Shown one piece after another: positions 34,141-43,365 of a DNA stretch of 64,000 nucleotides (the first letter of the stretch is position 1; the number at the start of each line of letters is the position of its first letter). The position numbers were made by a program, and so were the translations under genes. The notes beneath the pieces are model-generated. The model worked only from the letters and a program-made list of their open reading frames with translations, was not told the origin of the DNA and searched no databases. Location of the stretch: contig JAQBYJ010000007.1 of assembly GCA_027622555.1 (NCBI GenBank), forward strand, positions 34,058 through 98,057. Direction: 5' to 3'. The stretch comes from Verrucomicrobiota bacterium (GTDB taxonomy: Bacteria > Verrucomicrobiota > Verrucomicrobiia > Opitutales > UBA2995).

Positions 34141-35316
34141 CTACCCCGTCGATTCTTCGTCACTGCTATTGAGGAGCAGCGGAATGTATTTGGCACGGGC
34201 GAGTCGCCAGAAAGTTACAATGAAAGCTGAAAGTGGGATCGCCAAAATCATTCCCAGGAGTCCATTCAGTGCGATGCCCCAGAAAAATACGGAGAAGATG
34301 ATCACGACCGGGTGCAGGCCTGTTTGGTTACCCATGATTTTGGGAGTAAGGATCCAACCTTCTATGAGCTGCACGGCAATCATCACGGCCACCACCCAAA
34401 GTAGTACTATAAATCCTCCATCGGGCTGGAAGTAGGCGAGTGGCAGAGCAATGGCTACGCCAAGCATTGAACCGAGGTAGGGTATCAAGTTAAGCAGGCC
34501 GATCGAAAGGCCGATAAGGAAACCGGATTTTAGACCAGCGAGGGTAAACCCGATCCCCATCAGAAGGCCCATGATCAGAGCAATCAGGATTTGGCCGCGG
34601 AAAAAAGCGACAATCATGCCGACAAACTCCCGAACCAGGAAAAGCACATCGTCCTGATGTTCTTTATTCAGGAAGGGCAGAAAGTCGCGCAGGCGAGGAA
34701 CTGCGTCTTCTTCGAACTGGAGGAAAAAGAAAAGATAAACCGGGATGATGGCCAGTGCGATGCCCCAGCCCAGAATACCGGCGACGCCTTGGCCGAATAC
34801 TTTGATGGCTCCACCCGAGGCATTTAAGAGTTTCTTTCCTATTGCAACCAGTTGTTCGCTAAATTGGTTCAGGTTCTCCGTGCTGATATGCGACTCAACA
34901 ACGGCCTGCCAACCCGGCGCAGTTTCGTTCAGGTGCGAAATCAGCCTTTGGTAAACTTCTGGAATCGATTCAAAGAGACTGATTGCCTGTATTACCAATC
35001 GGGGAACAACCAGCAGGGCAAGACCGAGAAGAACCAGGACGATCAAACTGTATAGAAGCACGATGGCGAAAACCCGATTGAGTTTTAACCATCTTTGAAA
35101 AGTCTGAACCAGGGGCTTAAGCAGCAGGGTCAGGATGGTCGCAACTGCGACGGGCCAAATTACTGATGAAAAAGTGGAAAGGAATCTTCCAACCGTTGTG
35201 AATATGCCCAGGACGAGGAATAGAATCAAAGCGAGGGCCAAGCCGGTAATGGCTGTGGCTACTATCTTTTTTTGGTAAGAAGTGAGAAGTGGAGTAGGCG
35301 AAGATGGGTCACTCAT
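34141..35316 (-). CDS. AI-2E family transporter (YdiK/PerM-like permease)
   Basis: A 391-residue integral membrane protein with about eight membrane segments. Typical features are the N-terminal two-helix unit, the long soluble loop containing LFESIPEVYQRLISHLNETAPG, the glycine-rich stretch LNLIPYLGSMLGVAIALPLAYFQ (the family signature xxIPYxGxxxG), and the C-terminal LHPVVIIFSVFFWGIALNGLLGMILAIPL. Members export autoinducer-2 in few cases and act more often as sodium-proton antiporters or unknown permeases. It stands between the frameshifted gene and the glutaredoxin gene, 50 bp from the latter. The family is certain; substrate unknown. Confidence 0.93.
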   Translation of the reverse strand: MSDPSSPTPLLTSYQKKIVATAITGLALALILFLVLGIFTTVGRFLSTFSSVIWPVAVATILTLLLKPLVQTFQRWLKLNRVFAIVLLYSLIVLVLLGLALLVVPRLVIQAISLFESIPEVYQRLISHLNETAPGWQAVVESHISTENLNQFSEQLVAIGKKLLNASGGAIKVFGQGVAGILGWGIALAIIPVYLFFFLQFEEDAVPRLRDFLPFLNKEHQDDVLFLVREFVGMIVAFFRGQILIALIMGLLMGIGFTLAGLKSGFLIGLSIGLLNLIPYLGSMLGVAIALPLAYFQPDGGFIVLLWVVAVMIAVQLIEGWILTPKIMGNQTGLHPVVIIFSVFFWGIALNGLLGMILAIPLSAFIVTFWRLARAKYIPLLLNSSDEESTG

Positions 35317-35367
35317 AAAGGCTCAATTTAAGCCCTTATTAGGTGAATGCCTGCGGATCGACAAGGG

Positions 35368-35652
35368 TTAAAAGTCGTCCTCTTCTCCCAGCCCCAGTTG
35401 AGATTTTATATCAGGCCTTTGTTCAAGTGCATCCAAAAACTCATCTGTCGAAAAATCCGCGACCACAAAGTCATTGTATTCAAATGTCGGAGTGAGCGCT
35501 TGCGCACTGCTTTCAATCATTTGCTGCATCGCCCCTTTGTTCGAGCGCACATCTTTTACATCGACTGCAACGCCGTGTTGACCAAAAAAGGCCTGCGCTT
35601 GATTACACCATGGACAACCTGGCTTTATGTATAGAATCGGTAATTTGTTCAT
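35368..35652 (-). CDS. Glutaredoxin-family protein
   Basis: A 94-residue thioredoxin-fold protein with the active site CPWC (Cys13-Cys16) after LPILYIKPG. A cis-proline region TPTFEYNDFVVADF follows, in which the first T-P forms the conserved cis-Pro. Dithiol CPWC differs slightly from the classical CPYC. It probably reduces disulfides with glutathione or a thioredoxin partner. Length and order are normal. It is transcribed toward the AI-2E transporter gene and may share its transcript. Confidence 0.9.
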   Translation of the reverse strand: MNKLPILYIKPGCPWCNQAQAFFGQHGVAVDVKDVRSNKGAMQQMIESSAQALTPTFEYNDFVVADFSTDEFLDALEQRPDIKSQLGLGEEDDF

Positions 35653-35874
35653 CAGAATAGAAGTTTAGTTTTCTTAATTTGCTTACGATTAAACCCTATT
35701 TCAGTTCTGAGAAATATCAAGTGATTCCGTGTCCAAAACTGTTAGTTTTCCGATTTTTATCCTTCGAGTGTGATGACGATGGATTCCGTGGACCTTGGGC
35801 CTTGTCGAAGTGATTGGAGTGTGCATTTTCTTACTCCTTCACACTGAAGCTTCAGGAGCTTTTTGATCCAGACT

Positions 35875-38739
35875 ATGAGCAAGTCCACCCATCTTCCACC
35901 GTCTATTTTCATCAAAGGCGCTGCTGAGCACAATCTACAGCGCATTGATGTGACGATTCCGCGTGGACAATTGGTCGTGATAACCGGGGTAAGTGGATCC
36001 GGGAAATCTTCCTTGGCATTCGATACTCTGTATGCCGAGGGTTACCGAAAATATGTGGATAGTTTATCGGTGAAAGCCAGGCAGCTTCTGGAGCAAATCA
36101 AGCGGCCGGAAGTGGAATATATCCGAGGGCTGTCTCCGGTCATTGCGATCGAGCAGCGATCGGGATCCGGCAACAATCCTCGCGCAACGGTTGCCTCAGT
36201 AACCGAAATCGCCGATTATGCGCGCTTGCTTTGGTCTGTTCTGGGTGAGGCTCATTGTCCAAAAGACGGAGGTCTTATTGTGCGCCGCACATTGGAGGAT
36301 TGTCTGAAGCGAATTTTTGAGGAACCTGAAGGTACCCGGTTGATGATCGTGTCTCCTTACCTCGATCAAAAACTCTCACTTATTCGGGAAGAGATTCCGA
36401 AACTTAAGCAGCGTGGGTTTACCCGAGTTCGCATCAATGGTGAGGTTAAATCGATTGATGATTTGAATCTTTTCCCCAAAGGCGTTTCTCAGATTCGATT
36501 GGATCTTGTGATTGACCGAGTCGTCGTAAATGAGGACCAGCGAAGCCGGATCGCCGACTCTCTGGAGCTCGCTTTTCGTGAAGGAGAGGATCGGGTTATT
36601 CTTTTGTTTCAGAGCGACAAAGATGAACCGTGGCAAGAAGTCGCGCTCAGTCAGAACCTTGCCTGTTCGGTATGCGGTGAAGTCTATGAACCTCTCACGC
36701 CGCGATTGTTTTCTCACAATCATATGGAAGGTGCTTGTACGACCTGCGATGGTCTTGGGAAGACCTTACAGTTTGTACCCGAACTATTGGTACCCGATGT
36801 AAAGAAATCAGTTAAGAAAGGTGCGTTGAAGGCATGGCGTATCGGATCAAAGCAAATGATTATTCGCCGCAATGCGCTTCTAAAACAGTTGGCCGAACAA
36901 GTACCCTTTGATCCCTTAACAGCTTGGGAGGATTTGAGTGAGGAGGTGCGAAAATTGATCCTATGGGGTTCTGGTGAAGAGACCTATTTATTTAAACTTA
37001 AACGGGGCAATTCGAAACCTCAACCCGTACCTTTTGAGGGAGTAATTCCTGAATTGGTAAGGACTGCCAAAGATTCCAGTAGCGATGGCTACCGTGCCCG
37101 GATGGTTGCTTACCAGATTAGTCAAACCTGTGAAGATTGCCATGGACACCGCCTCAATCCCGTCGCCCGGAATGTCTTTATTGAAGAAACAAGCTTTGAT
37201 CAGTTTATGGCCATGCCTATTGAAGAAGCTCACGCCTGGGTGAACCAGCACTTACAAGGGTGGGGCGAGTTGAAACAGTTTGAAGAGATTGTCACCGGAC
37301 TGAATCAACGCTTGGAGTTCGTTGATGAAGTGGGACTTGGGTACTTGAATCTGGAACGGGAATACAGGAGCCTGAGTGGTGGCGAGTCGCAGCGGGTCCG
37401 ACTGGCGACTCAACTGGGTATGGGCCTGGTCGGGGTCGTTTACGTATTGGATGAGCCATCCATTGGGCTTCATCCGTATGACAATGAAAAGCTGATCCAG
37501 ACACTCATTGAACTGCGCGACCGTGGAAATGCGGTGGTGGTAGTCGAACACGATGAAGAAATGATGAAGCAAGCTGATACTCTTATAGAGCTAGGTCCCG
37601 GTGCGGGTATCGAAGGAGGTCATCTCACTTTCTACGGAACGCCCGAGGAATGTATGGCCTCCACGTCTTCCCGGACGGGACCTTATCTATCGGGGAGGTT
37701 GACCGTGATGAAAAATAGTCCAACTCGCTTAGCGGGTGATCGTTTTGTTCAAATACATCAGGCGAGCGAACACAATTTAAAGTCGATCGATGCGAAATTC
37801 CCCGTGGGGTTGCTTTCTTGTGTGACGGGTGTTTCGGGATCGGGAAAATCCACCTTAGTAAACGACATACTCGCAAGTGCTGCGGCGTTTAAGTTGAACC
37901 GTGCAAAAACGATTCCCGGTAAGCATAAGAAAATTACCGGATTGGAGCATTTCATTCAGGCAGTTCGTGTAGACCAATCACCCATTGGTCGCTCACCACG
38001 ATCAAATCCAGCGACCTACATCAAGTTGTTCGATTTACTCAGGCAGGCATTCGCCCAGGCCCCGCTGTCTAAAATCCGTGGGTACAAACCTGCCCGGTTT
38101 AGTTTCAATGTTAAAGGAGGCCGCTGCGAACGTTGTCAGGGTGCCGGTGTGATAAAACTGGACATGCAGTTCCTGGCCGATGCCTACGTCGAGTGTCCAA
38201 GCTGCCGTGGACAACGATACAATCGCGAGACGCTCGAAGTGCGATTCAAAGGATTTACTATTGCGGATATATTGAACATGTCGGTACGCGAAGCGCTCGA
38301 GGTGTTTAAGAATTTCCCAAAAGTCTCCCGTAAATTGGAAACTCTCGATGCGGTTGGTTTGGGTTATATCAAACTGGGTCAACAAGCGACAACTTTGTCC
38401 GGCGGTGAAGCTCAGCGGATTAAATTGTCTCTTGAGCTTAGTAAGACTGAGCAAGGAGCTTCGCTTTACATTCTTGATGAACCCACTACCGGCTTACATT
38501 GGATCGATATTCAGTTGCTCATGGATTTATTACTAAAGCTACGAGACAACGGGAATACGGTTATCATTATTGAGCACAATCTGGACGTTATCAATTTAGC
38601 TGATTGGATGGTAGACCTCGGCCCTGGTGGAGGTAATCAGGGAGGTGAATTGATTTATGAAGGGCCGCGGAGCGAAATTAAAAACGCCAAAAAATCTCTT
38701 ACGGCAAAAATGCTTATCGCTTCCGGTAAACATGTTTAA
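35875..38739 (+). CDS. uvrA: Excinuclease ABC subunit UvrA, possibly a lineage-specific paralogue
   Basis: A 954-residue protein with two ABC ATPase halves. Walker A motifs are GVSGSGKSS (about residue 39) and GVSGSGKST (about 651); ABC signatures are [11 protein letters not shown] (about 500) and [11 protein letters not shown] (about 841). Zinc-binding pairs CSVCG..CTTC, CEDC and CERC..CPSC are present. UvrA recognises DNA damage for nucleotide-excision repair. The region [18 protein letters not shown] differs from the usual YARQFL(G/E)QM, and HDH-type features suggest a secondary UvrA copy, though all motifs are intact. A TTG 12 bases upstream, closer to an AGGAG (35854-35858), is an alternative start. 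No uvrB is nearby. Confidence 0.93.
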   Translation: MSKSTHLPPSIFIKGAAEHNLQRIDVTIPRGQLVVITGVSGSGKSSLAFDTLYAEGYRKYVDSLSVKARQLLEQIKRPEVEYIRGLSPVIAIEQRSGSGNNPRATVASVTEIADYARLLWSVLGEAHCPKDGGLIVRRTLEDCLKRIFEEPEGTRLMIVSPYLDQKLSLIREEIPKLKQRGFTRVRINGEVKSIDDLNLFPKGVSQIRLDLVIDRVVVNEDQRSRIADSLELAFREGEDRVILLFQSDKDEPWQEVALSQNLACSVCGEVYEPLTPRLFSHNHMEGACTTCDGLGKTLQFVPELLVPDVKKSVKKGALKAWRIGSKQMIIRRNALLKQLAEQVPFDPLTAWEDLSEEVRKLILWGSGEETYLFKLKRGNSKPQPVPFEGVIPELVRTAKDSSSDGYRARMVAYQISQTCEDCHGHRLNPVARNVFIEETSFDQFMAMPIEEAHAWVNQHLQGWGELKQFEEIVTGLNQRLEFVDEVGLGYLNLEREYRSLSGGESQRVRLATQLGMGLVGVVYVLDEPSIGLHPYDNEKLIQTLIELRDRGNAVVVVEHDEEMMKQADTLIELGPGAGIEGGHLTFYGTPEECMASTSSRTGPYLSGRLTVMKNSPTRLAGDRFVQIHQASEHNLKSIDAKFPVGLLSCVTGVSGSGKSTLVNDILASAAAFKLNRAKTIPGKHKKITGLEHFIQAVRVDQSPIGRSPRSNPATYIKLFDLLRQAFAQAPLSKIRGYKPARFSFNVKGGRCERCQGAGVIKLDMQFLADAYVECPSCRGQRYNRETLEVRFKGFTIADILNMSVREALEVFKNFPKVSRKLETLDAVGLGYIKLGQQATTLSGGEAQRIKLSLELSKTEQGASLYILDEPTTGLHWIDIQLLMDLLLKLRDNGNTVIIIEHNLDVINLADWMVDLGPGGGNQGGELIYEGPRSEIKNAKKSLTAKMLIASGKHV

Positions 38740-38821
38740 GCTACCGCTCATTCGAAATAGAGGAATGAAACTCAAAATTGTCTTGGAACAGCTAGGCTCA
38801 GTAACTTATCCCATTTGGTAG

Positions 38822-39835
38822 ATGCAGATAAAACCTTTATTAGTGACCGGATTGATCTCCCTTGCAATGAGCCTGTCTGTGTGGGCGAAGCTGAATGTCG
38901 TGTGGCCTACCGACCATCCACCTCATGATATGAAGGACTCCTTCTTTTCCCGGTTGCAGCCAACCGAATCTAAAGAGATTCAATCCGGGAATTTTGGCTG
39001 TGTCCGCACAAACGGCGATCAGTTTCATGAAGGAATTGATTTGCGATCGTTGACCCGAGACAAAAGTGGAGAGCCTACCGATATTGTTCGATCTGTCCTG
39101 CCCGGCGTAGTTATTTACACGAATGTCAATCGTAGTAAATCGAGTTATGGGCGGTACATTATTATCGAGCATTTCGATTCTGAAATGAGTTTCTTCTCAC
39201 TGTACGCTCACCTCGCTTCGATCGATAAAGGGATAGCGCGCGGAGCTTTGGTCGAAGGAGGTCAGCGTATCGCAGTGATGGGGCGGTCGGCGTCGTATAC
39301 GATTCCAAAAAATCGTGCCCATTTACACTTCGAGATTTGCCTGCGCCTTTCCGACAACTTTCAAAATTGGTATTCGTGGAAAAAATTCGAAACCAAAAAC
39401 GACCACGGGATTTTTAACGGCATGAATCTGGTAGGAATTGATCCGGCCAACTTCTTTGAAGAAACCCAATGGAATCAGGTCGACCAAATCCGTCGGGTTC
39501 TTGAGCGGGAAAAAACCGCTTTCACAGTTATGGTATCTACGAACACCGTACCTGATTTTGTTCGTCGTTATCCGGCTTTGGTTGAAGGAAAAATTTCAGA
39601 GGAAACCCTCGCTGGCTGGAGAGTGGAATTTACCTACTATGGAGCACCCAAGAAATGGACACCATTGGTTTCCAAAAGCGGTCAAATTTCTGAAGGAAAA
39701 CTTGAACTGGTCGATTACGATAAATCCCTGGTTTCGGTCGACGCATGCCGGGAAATGCTTCGCTTTAAAAATGGTAAACCCATCATCGGTCCCGGTTTGC
39801 AAACATCCCTACAACTTCTGTTTGGGTTTAGGTAG
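38822..39835 (+). CDS. M23-family metallopeptidase, periplasmic
   Basis: A 337-residue protein with a signal peptide (about residues 1-22). The LytM-type zinc site is visible: His69 and Asp73 in HEGIDLRS, and the HLHFE motif (about residues 166-170) with the catalytic and third zinc-binding histidine. LYAHLASIDKG precedes it, as usual. The C-terminal 110 residues form an added domain of unknown type (EKTAFTVMVSTNTVPDFVRR). M23 enzymes cut peptide cross-links in peptidoglycan or act as regulators of amidases. All metal ligands are present, so it is probably active. It follows the uvrA gene by 82 bp. Confidence 0.92.
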   Translation: MQIKPLLVTGLISLAMSLSVWAKLNVVWPTDHPPHDMKDSFFSRLQPTESKEIQSGNFGCVRTNGDQFHEGIDLRSLTRDKSGEPTDIVRSVLPGVVIYTNVNRSKSSYGRYIIIEHFDSEMSFFSLYAHLASIDKGIARGALVEGGQRIAVMGRSASYTIPKNRAHLHFEICLRLSDNFQNWYSWKKFETKNDHGIFNGMNLVGIDPANFFEETQWNQVDQIRRVLEREKTAFTVMVSTNTVPDFVRRYPALVEGKISEETLAGWRVEFTYYGAPKKWTPLVSKSGQISEGKLELVDYDKSLVSVDACREMLRFKNGKPIIGPGLQTSLQLLFGFR

Positions 39836-39883
39836 TAGGGATTGAGGGAAATTTAATTTTATATAGTCGCAACTACTCTGATT

Positions 39884-39950
39884 TAGGTAGGGCTCGATCG
39901 CCGAGCGAGCCGTCGTGGAAACGGCGAACAGGGCCTGTACAGACCTACCA
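39884..39950. repeat. Compound palindrome with GGTAGGGC ends
   Basis: The outer ends TAGGTAGGG and ACCTACC are inverted. Inside are smaller hairpins GGCTCG..CGAGCC, GCCGT..ACGGC and a CAGGGCCTGT palindrome. It lies directly at the 3' end of the decayed MFS gene and has the same GGTAGGGC start as the palindrome at 24.6 kb. Confidence 0.7.
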
Positions 39951-40003
39951 TTTTCAGCGACAGAATAAGGTTAAAATGGTCTAGATGACCGAGAAGAATA
40001 ATA

Positions 40004-41030
40004 TTATCCAGCTGTTCTTTCTTTGGTTGCAAATTTTGTGACCCACAGATTCCAAGACAAAGTTCCGCCTCCCATCGCAAATCCATTGAGGGCAGTGGAG
40101 AATCCAAGGAGCCACATGTTTTTGGTCGAAAAGAAGATTACTATGGAGACCATCTGAATCGCGTTGATGGCCATTCGAAGGATCATGAAATCGACACTGT
40201 CGAATAACCTTCCCCAGAATTTTGCGGAGACAAATCGGATGATCGCAGGCAACCCAAGTATTAACCAGCTGACCATGGTTACACTGGCAGCAATGCCGTA
40301 CTCCGGCTTGAGCAGGTATTCGATTCTCAAGGGAATAATCATAAGGTTGCCCAAACCTACAAAGGTATAACTGAGCAGCATGATTCCGAATTTCCAATCG
40401 GTAAAAGCATAGGCTAGGTTTTTAAGCGGGTTTTGAGTGGAGTCTTTGTGGATCGCTGAGGAAGGAATCCGCCTGACAGAAATTCCCATGGCGATACCGG
40501 CCAGCCCCAGAGTTCCGAGTATCAGAGTGTAGTTTGAAGCGTCCATATCCAGGAGCTTACCAAATACCAAACTGGAGACTAGGGTTGCCGTCCCCAGGAA
40601 CATGAAGCTGATGGAAAAATAACTCCCTCGTTTATTGGGCGGATAATTCTCCGCGTACATATGGGCCATCATAGGAAGAGCTTGGACCCCGAAAATGGCT
40701 GAGAGAATCAACAGAATCAAATAGGCATTTAGGTTCTGTGCAAATGCTGCTGCAGCCATGAGTAGTCCTGCAACAAAGAGCAAATTGCTGGCGACAATAT
40801 TGGCCGGTCGATGTAACCAGGCAAAAAATCCCAGGGTCAGCGGCGTCAATAAGAGACCCATTGGGTTTGCGGCGGCGATCAGACTCTTCACTTCGTTAGG
40901 CGCGTCAAATACCTGAATGGCAATTACCAGAGTCAGCCCCAAGGAACCAGTCTCGAGAACTCCTTGAGCACTGCCGCGAAATCTATCCCAAAAAAAGTCT
41001 GTTTAGCGATAGATTCCTCGTCGGTCATTG
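40004..41030 (-). pseudogene. MFS transporter, decayed at both ends
   Basis: The longest intact frame (40004-40942) encodes 312 residues with about nine to ten membrane segments, shorter than the usual 400-plus. Upstream, an ATG at 41030 begins MTDEESIAKQTFF in one frame, WDRF reads in a second, and RGSAQGVLETG continues into the long frame. Restoring one T in a seven-T run and removing two T from a five-T run (about 40978-41000) rejoins them. The 3' end stops right after KFATKERTAG, losing the last membrane helices, beside the palindrome at 39.9 kb. Substrate unknown. Sequencing error could explain the homopolymer indels but not the 3' loss. Confidence 0.65.
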
Positions 41031-41074
41031 AATCCGGATACAGTAGGTCCGAGTTTTTGGATGACGATCACAAA

Positions 41075-41201
41075 GATCGAGGCGTAGAGCCCCTCCTGCC
41101 ATTTAAACTTAAACTTGGTATTCCCCGATGCTTGCGTCGGGGTCGGTGACTGAAGGGAAAGTTTGAAATCGCGGAGATCGCCAGCAAGCTGGCTCCTACA
41201 T
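41075..41201. repeat. REP doublet, degenerate (GATCGAGGCGTAGAGCCCC ... CTCCTACA)
   Basis: The first half reads GATCGAGGCGTAGAGCCCC then TCCTGCC. The second, about 75 bp later, is CGCCAGCAAGCTGGCTCCTACA. They belong to the same family as the doublets at 18.6, 24.8 and 28.2 kb but are further apart and more diverged. They fill the gap between the MFS relic and nadA, which otherwise holds nothing recognisable. Confidence 0.75.
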
Positions 41202-41348
41202 TTTGACACGCGAAAGTATCTTTAGGAGTGACCTTGGTCGCGAATCGAATACCAACGATGTCTGCTGGATTCTTGCGAGCAAAAGAGAAAAGAGCTTGTT
41301 CTTGTATTTCAGATACCCCGATGCTTGGAGTTTCATTCCTATTGCTTC

Positions 41349-42332
41349 CTACCGGCTCCAATCGAGCATTCGTTTGATTGGGACAAAGGCTTTTTCGCGA
41401 ATGGCTTCGTCCATCTCAATAGTGGGTGAAAGTGTCTTAAGCGCATCCCGTACTTTTTCGACGGTATTCATTTTCATGAAGCGACAGTCGTTACAGGCAC
41501 AGGTATCGGTAGGTCCGGCAATAAACCGTTTTCCAGGGATTTCCCTCCGGAGTCGGTTGAGCATTCCCGTTTCTGTCACCACAATAATATCTTCCGATGG
41601 GTGTTCTTTGCAGAAGCTGAGCATTTTTTCGGTGCTACAAACTTCGTCTGCGATATCTCTGACCGTTTCTACACACTCCGGGTGAGCAACGATAGGAGCG
41701 CCTGGAAACTGGCCCTTTAATTTCTCCAGGGATTGAACAGTAAAGAGAACGTGTGCGTAACAACTGCCTGGCCACAGCTTGAGCTTGCGACCTGTTTGTT
41801 TGGAAACCCACTGTCCAAGGTTTTGATCGGGAACAAAAAGAATATCCTTATCCGGAGGAACCTGGTTTACAATTTTGGCGGCATTCCCACTCGTACAAAT
41901 CACATCACTCAACGCCTTAACAGCGGCAGAGCAATTGATATACGCTACCACGTAGGTATCGGGATTCGCTGCCTTATAAGTCGCAAGTTTCTCGGCTGGG
42001 CAAGAATCGGAAAGCGAACAACCGGCTTCAAGATCAGGGAGAATGACGGTCTTTCCCGGGTTCACGATTTTGGCAGTCTCCGCCATGAAATGTACTCCAC
42101 AAAAAAGAATTACGTCTGCATCGGCTTCAGCGGCTCGGTAGGAAAGTCCTAAAGAATCTCCCACGTAGTCGGCAATTCTTTGAATGGAATCTACCTGGTA
42201 ATTGTGAGCCAGGATGACCGCGTTCCTTTCTTTCTTGAGCTCAAGAATTTCTTTCTGAATGGCTGTCAGCGGTTCTTCTTGAAAATCTTTGGATGAGATA
42301 ATCAGAGGTTCGTAATCAAGCACGTTTGGCAT
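41349..42332 (-). CDS. nadA: Quinolinate synthase NadA
   Basis: A 327-residue iron-sulfur enzyme. The start was placed at 42332 (MPNVLDYEPLI); a longer frame to 42509 runs through the TPR gene and is not credible. Motifs: AHNYQVDSIQRIADYVGDSL near residue 43, CGVHFMAETAKI with the first cluster cysteine, and the late CACNDCRFMKMNT with further cysteines. NadA condenses iminoaspartate with dihydroxyacetone phosphate to quinolinate using a [4Fe-4S] cluster. No nadB or nadC is nearby. It lies 89 bp after the TPR gene on the same strand. Confidence 0.96.
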   Translation of the reverse strand: MPNVLDYEPLIISSKDFQEEPLTAIQKEILELKKERNAVILAHNYQVDSIQRIADYVGDSLGLSYRAAEADADVILFCGVHFMAETAKIVNPGKTVILPDLEAGCSLSDSCPAEKLATYKAANPDTYVVAYINCSAAVKALSDVICTSGNAAKIVNQVPPDKDILFVPDQNLGQWVSKQTGRKLKLWPGSCYAHVLFTVQSLEKLKGQFPGAPIVAHPECVETVRDIADEVCSTEKMLSFCKEHPSEDIIVVTETGMLNRLRREIPGKRFIAGPTDTCACNDCRFMKMNTVEKVRDALKTLSPTIEMDEAIREKAFVPIKRMLDWSR

Positions 42333-42421
42333 AGCGTAGTTTTCGATTAAATGGGAAATAAAACAGGTTATGCAAAAGCGCTGAGTCTGCAATACCGGTT
42401 TCGTGAAAGTCGTCCAAAAAC

Positions 42422-42784
42422 TTAAAAAGAGGCCTTGATCTTTTTGAGAAGTCGATGAAAAGCGGGATGATTGCGTAGATTCTCCAGGTCTGGATCTTCC
42501 ATCATCCACTGAAGATCCCGATAACCGAGACCTACGGCGTGATTTAAGGCATCAAGTGATTCTTTGAACCGCCGTTTTAGTGCCAGGCTGCACGCCAAAT
42601 TGTAGTGAACCACCGGGTTATTCGGACGCAGGCGTACCAGTTTCCGGTCCATTTTAAGTCCATCCTCAATGCGACCAGCATTTGTGTAGAGGCCGCCGAG
42701 TAGCTCTATTACTTCCTCAAACTTGGGCTCTTTTTTAAGAATACTCTCGAAAAAAGAGATCTCAAAATGGTTTCTGTCACTCAT
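42422..42784 (-). CDS. Small tetratricopeptide-repeat protein
   Basis: A 120-residue protein with about two to three TPR units: EEVIELLGGLYTNAGRIEDGLK (residues about 23-44), then NPVVHYNLACSLALKRRFKESL (about 55-76), then a degenerate DLENLRNHPAFHRLL unit. It has no signal peptide. TPRs bind proteins. It starts nine bases after the Fur-like gene ends and so is likely its operon partner. The ending NHPAFHRLLKKIKASF is common in verrucomicrobial single-TPR proteins beside Fur-type regulators. Confidence 0.85.
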   Translation of the reverse strand: MSDRNHFEISFFESILKKEPKFEEVIELLGGLYTNAGRIEDGLKMDRKLVRLRPNNPVVHYNLACSLALKRRFKESLDALNHAVGLGYRDLQWMMEDPDLENLRNHPAFHRLLKKIKASF

Positions 42785-42793
42785 GGAAATCGC

Positions 42794-43264
42794 TCAGGTC
42801 TGGTTCTCGCAAATACCGTTTTCCTTGAGGCGTTCGCAGTTGGCCGAGACTTGTAGACGTTGTGTTCTTACGGAGAGTCCGAGCTTCTGGGCGACTGATT
42901 GGCCGTACCATTCGAGGAATGGGGCATCGGTTTCGAAGATTTTTTCACAGTCCGTGCAGATGACTTGGGCTTGAGTAGGTTCTTCAGCTCGTGGTGTGTA
43001 GTAAAATTTATAGTCTTTCCCGATATCTACCTCGCGCACCAGCCCACATTCGGTAAGTATCGGCAATGTGCGGTAAACGGTCGCCCGGCTAACGGTGTGG
43101 TCGATTTTACGGGAACGGTCGAGCAGGTCTTCTGCCGTAAAATGGTCCTCCGAACAGAAGGCTGCATCGAAAATGGCCAAGCGCTGATTGGTCACCCTAA
43201 GCCTTCGCTCAGCCAAATGTGACCTAAAGTTTTCTCTGCTTGAACTGATATCGCTGGTAGCCAT
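42794..43264 (-). CDS. Fur-family transcriptional regulator with atypical metal-binding region
   Basis: A 156-residue regulator. The winged-helix region contains [13 protein letters not shown] and the recognition helix [18 protein letters not shown] (about residues 58-75), typical of Fur. The dimer region shows the first zinc pair Cys103-Cys106 (VICTDC). The usual preceding HHDH-type histidines are missing: the stretch reads EEPTQAQVI. The second cysteine pair is displaced (Cys143 and Cys152, nine apart rather than five). The regulated metal or stress signal therefore cannot be assigned; Fur, Zur, Mur and PerR remain open. It is divergent from priA by about 100 bp and heads a two-gene unit with the TPR gene. 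Confidence 0.88.
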   Translation of the reverse strand: MATSDISSSRENFRSHLAERRLRVTNQRLAIFDAAFCSEDHFTAEDLLDRSRKIDHTVSRATVYRTLPILTECGLVREVDIGKDYKFYYTPRAEEPTQAQVICTDCEKIFETDAPFLEWYGQSVAQKLGLSVRTQRLQVSANCERLKENGICENQT

Positions 43265-43365
43265 TGGGGTGAGTAGGAAATTCCCTAGACTATTGAATTG
43301 AAGGTAGCAAAGTGGTCTTCGTCAATGTTTGATCTGATCACAATATTCAAGGAAAGGCTAGCGGT

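Noticed and set aside
42333..42509. 59-residue N-terminal extension of NadA
   Set aside because: It overlaps the TPR gene and has no NadA similarity; the ATG at 42332 matches family starts.
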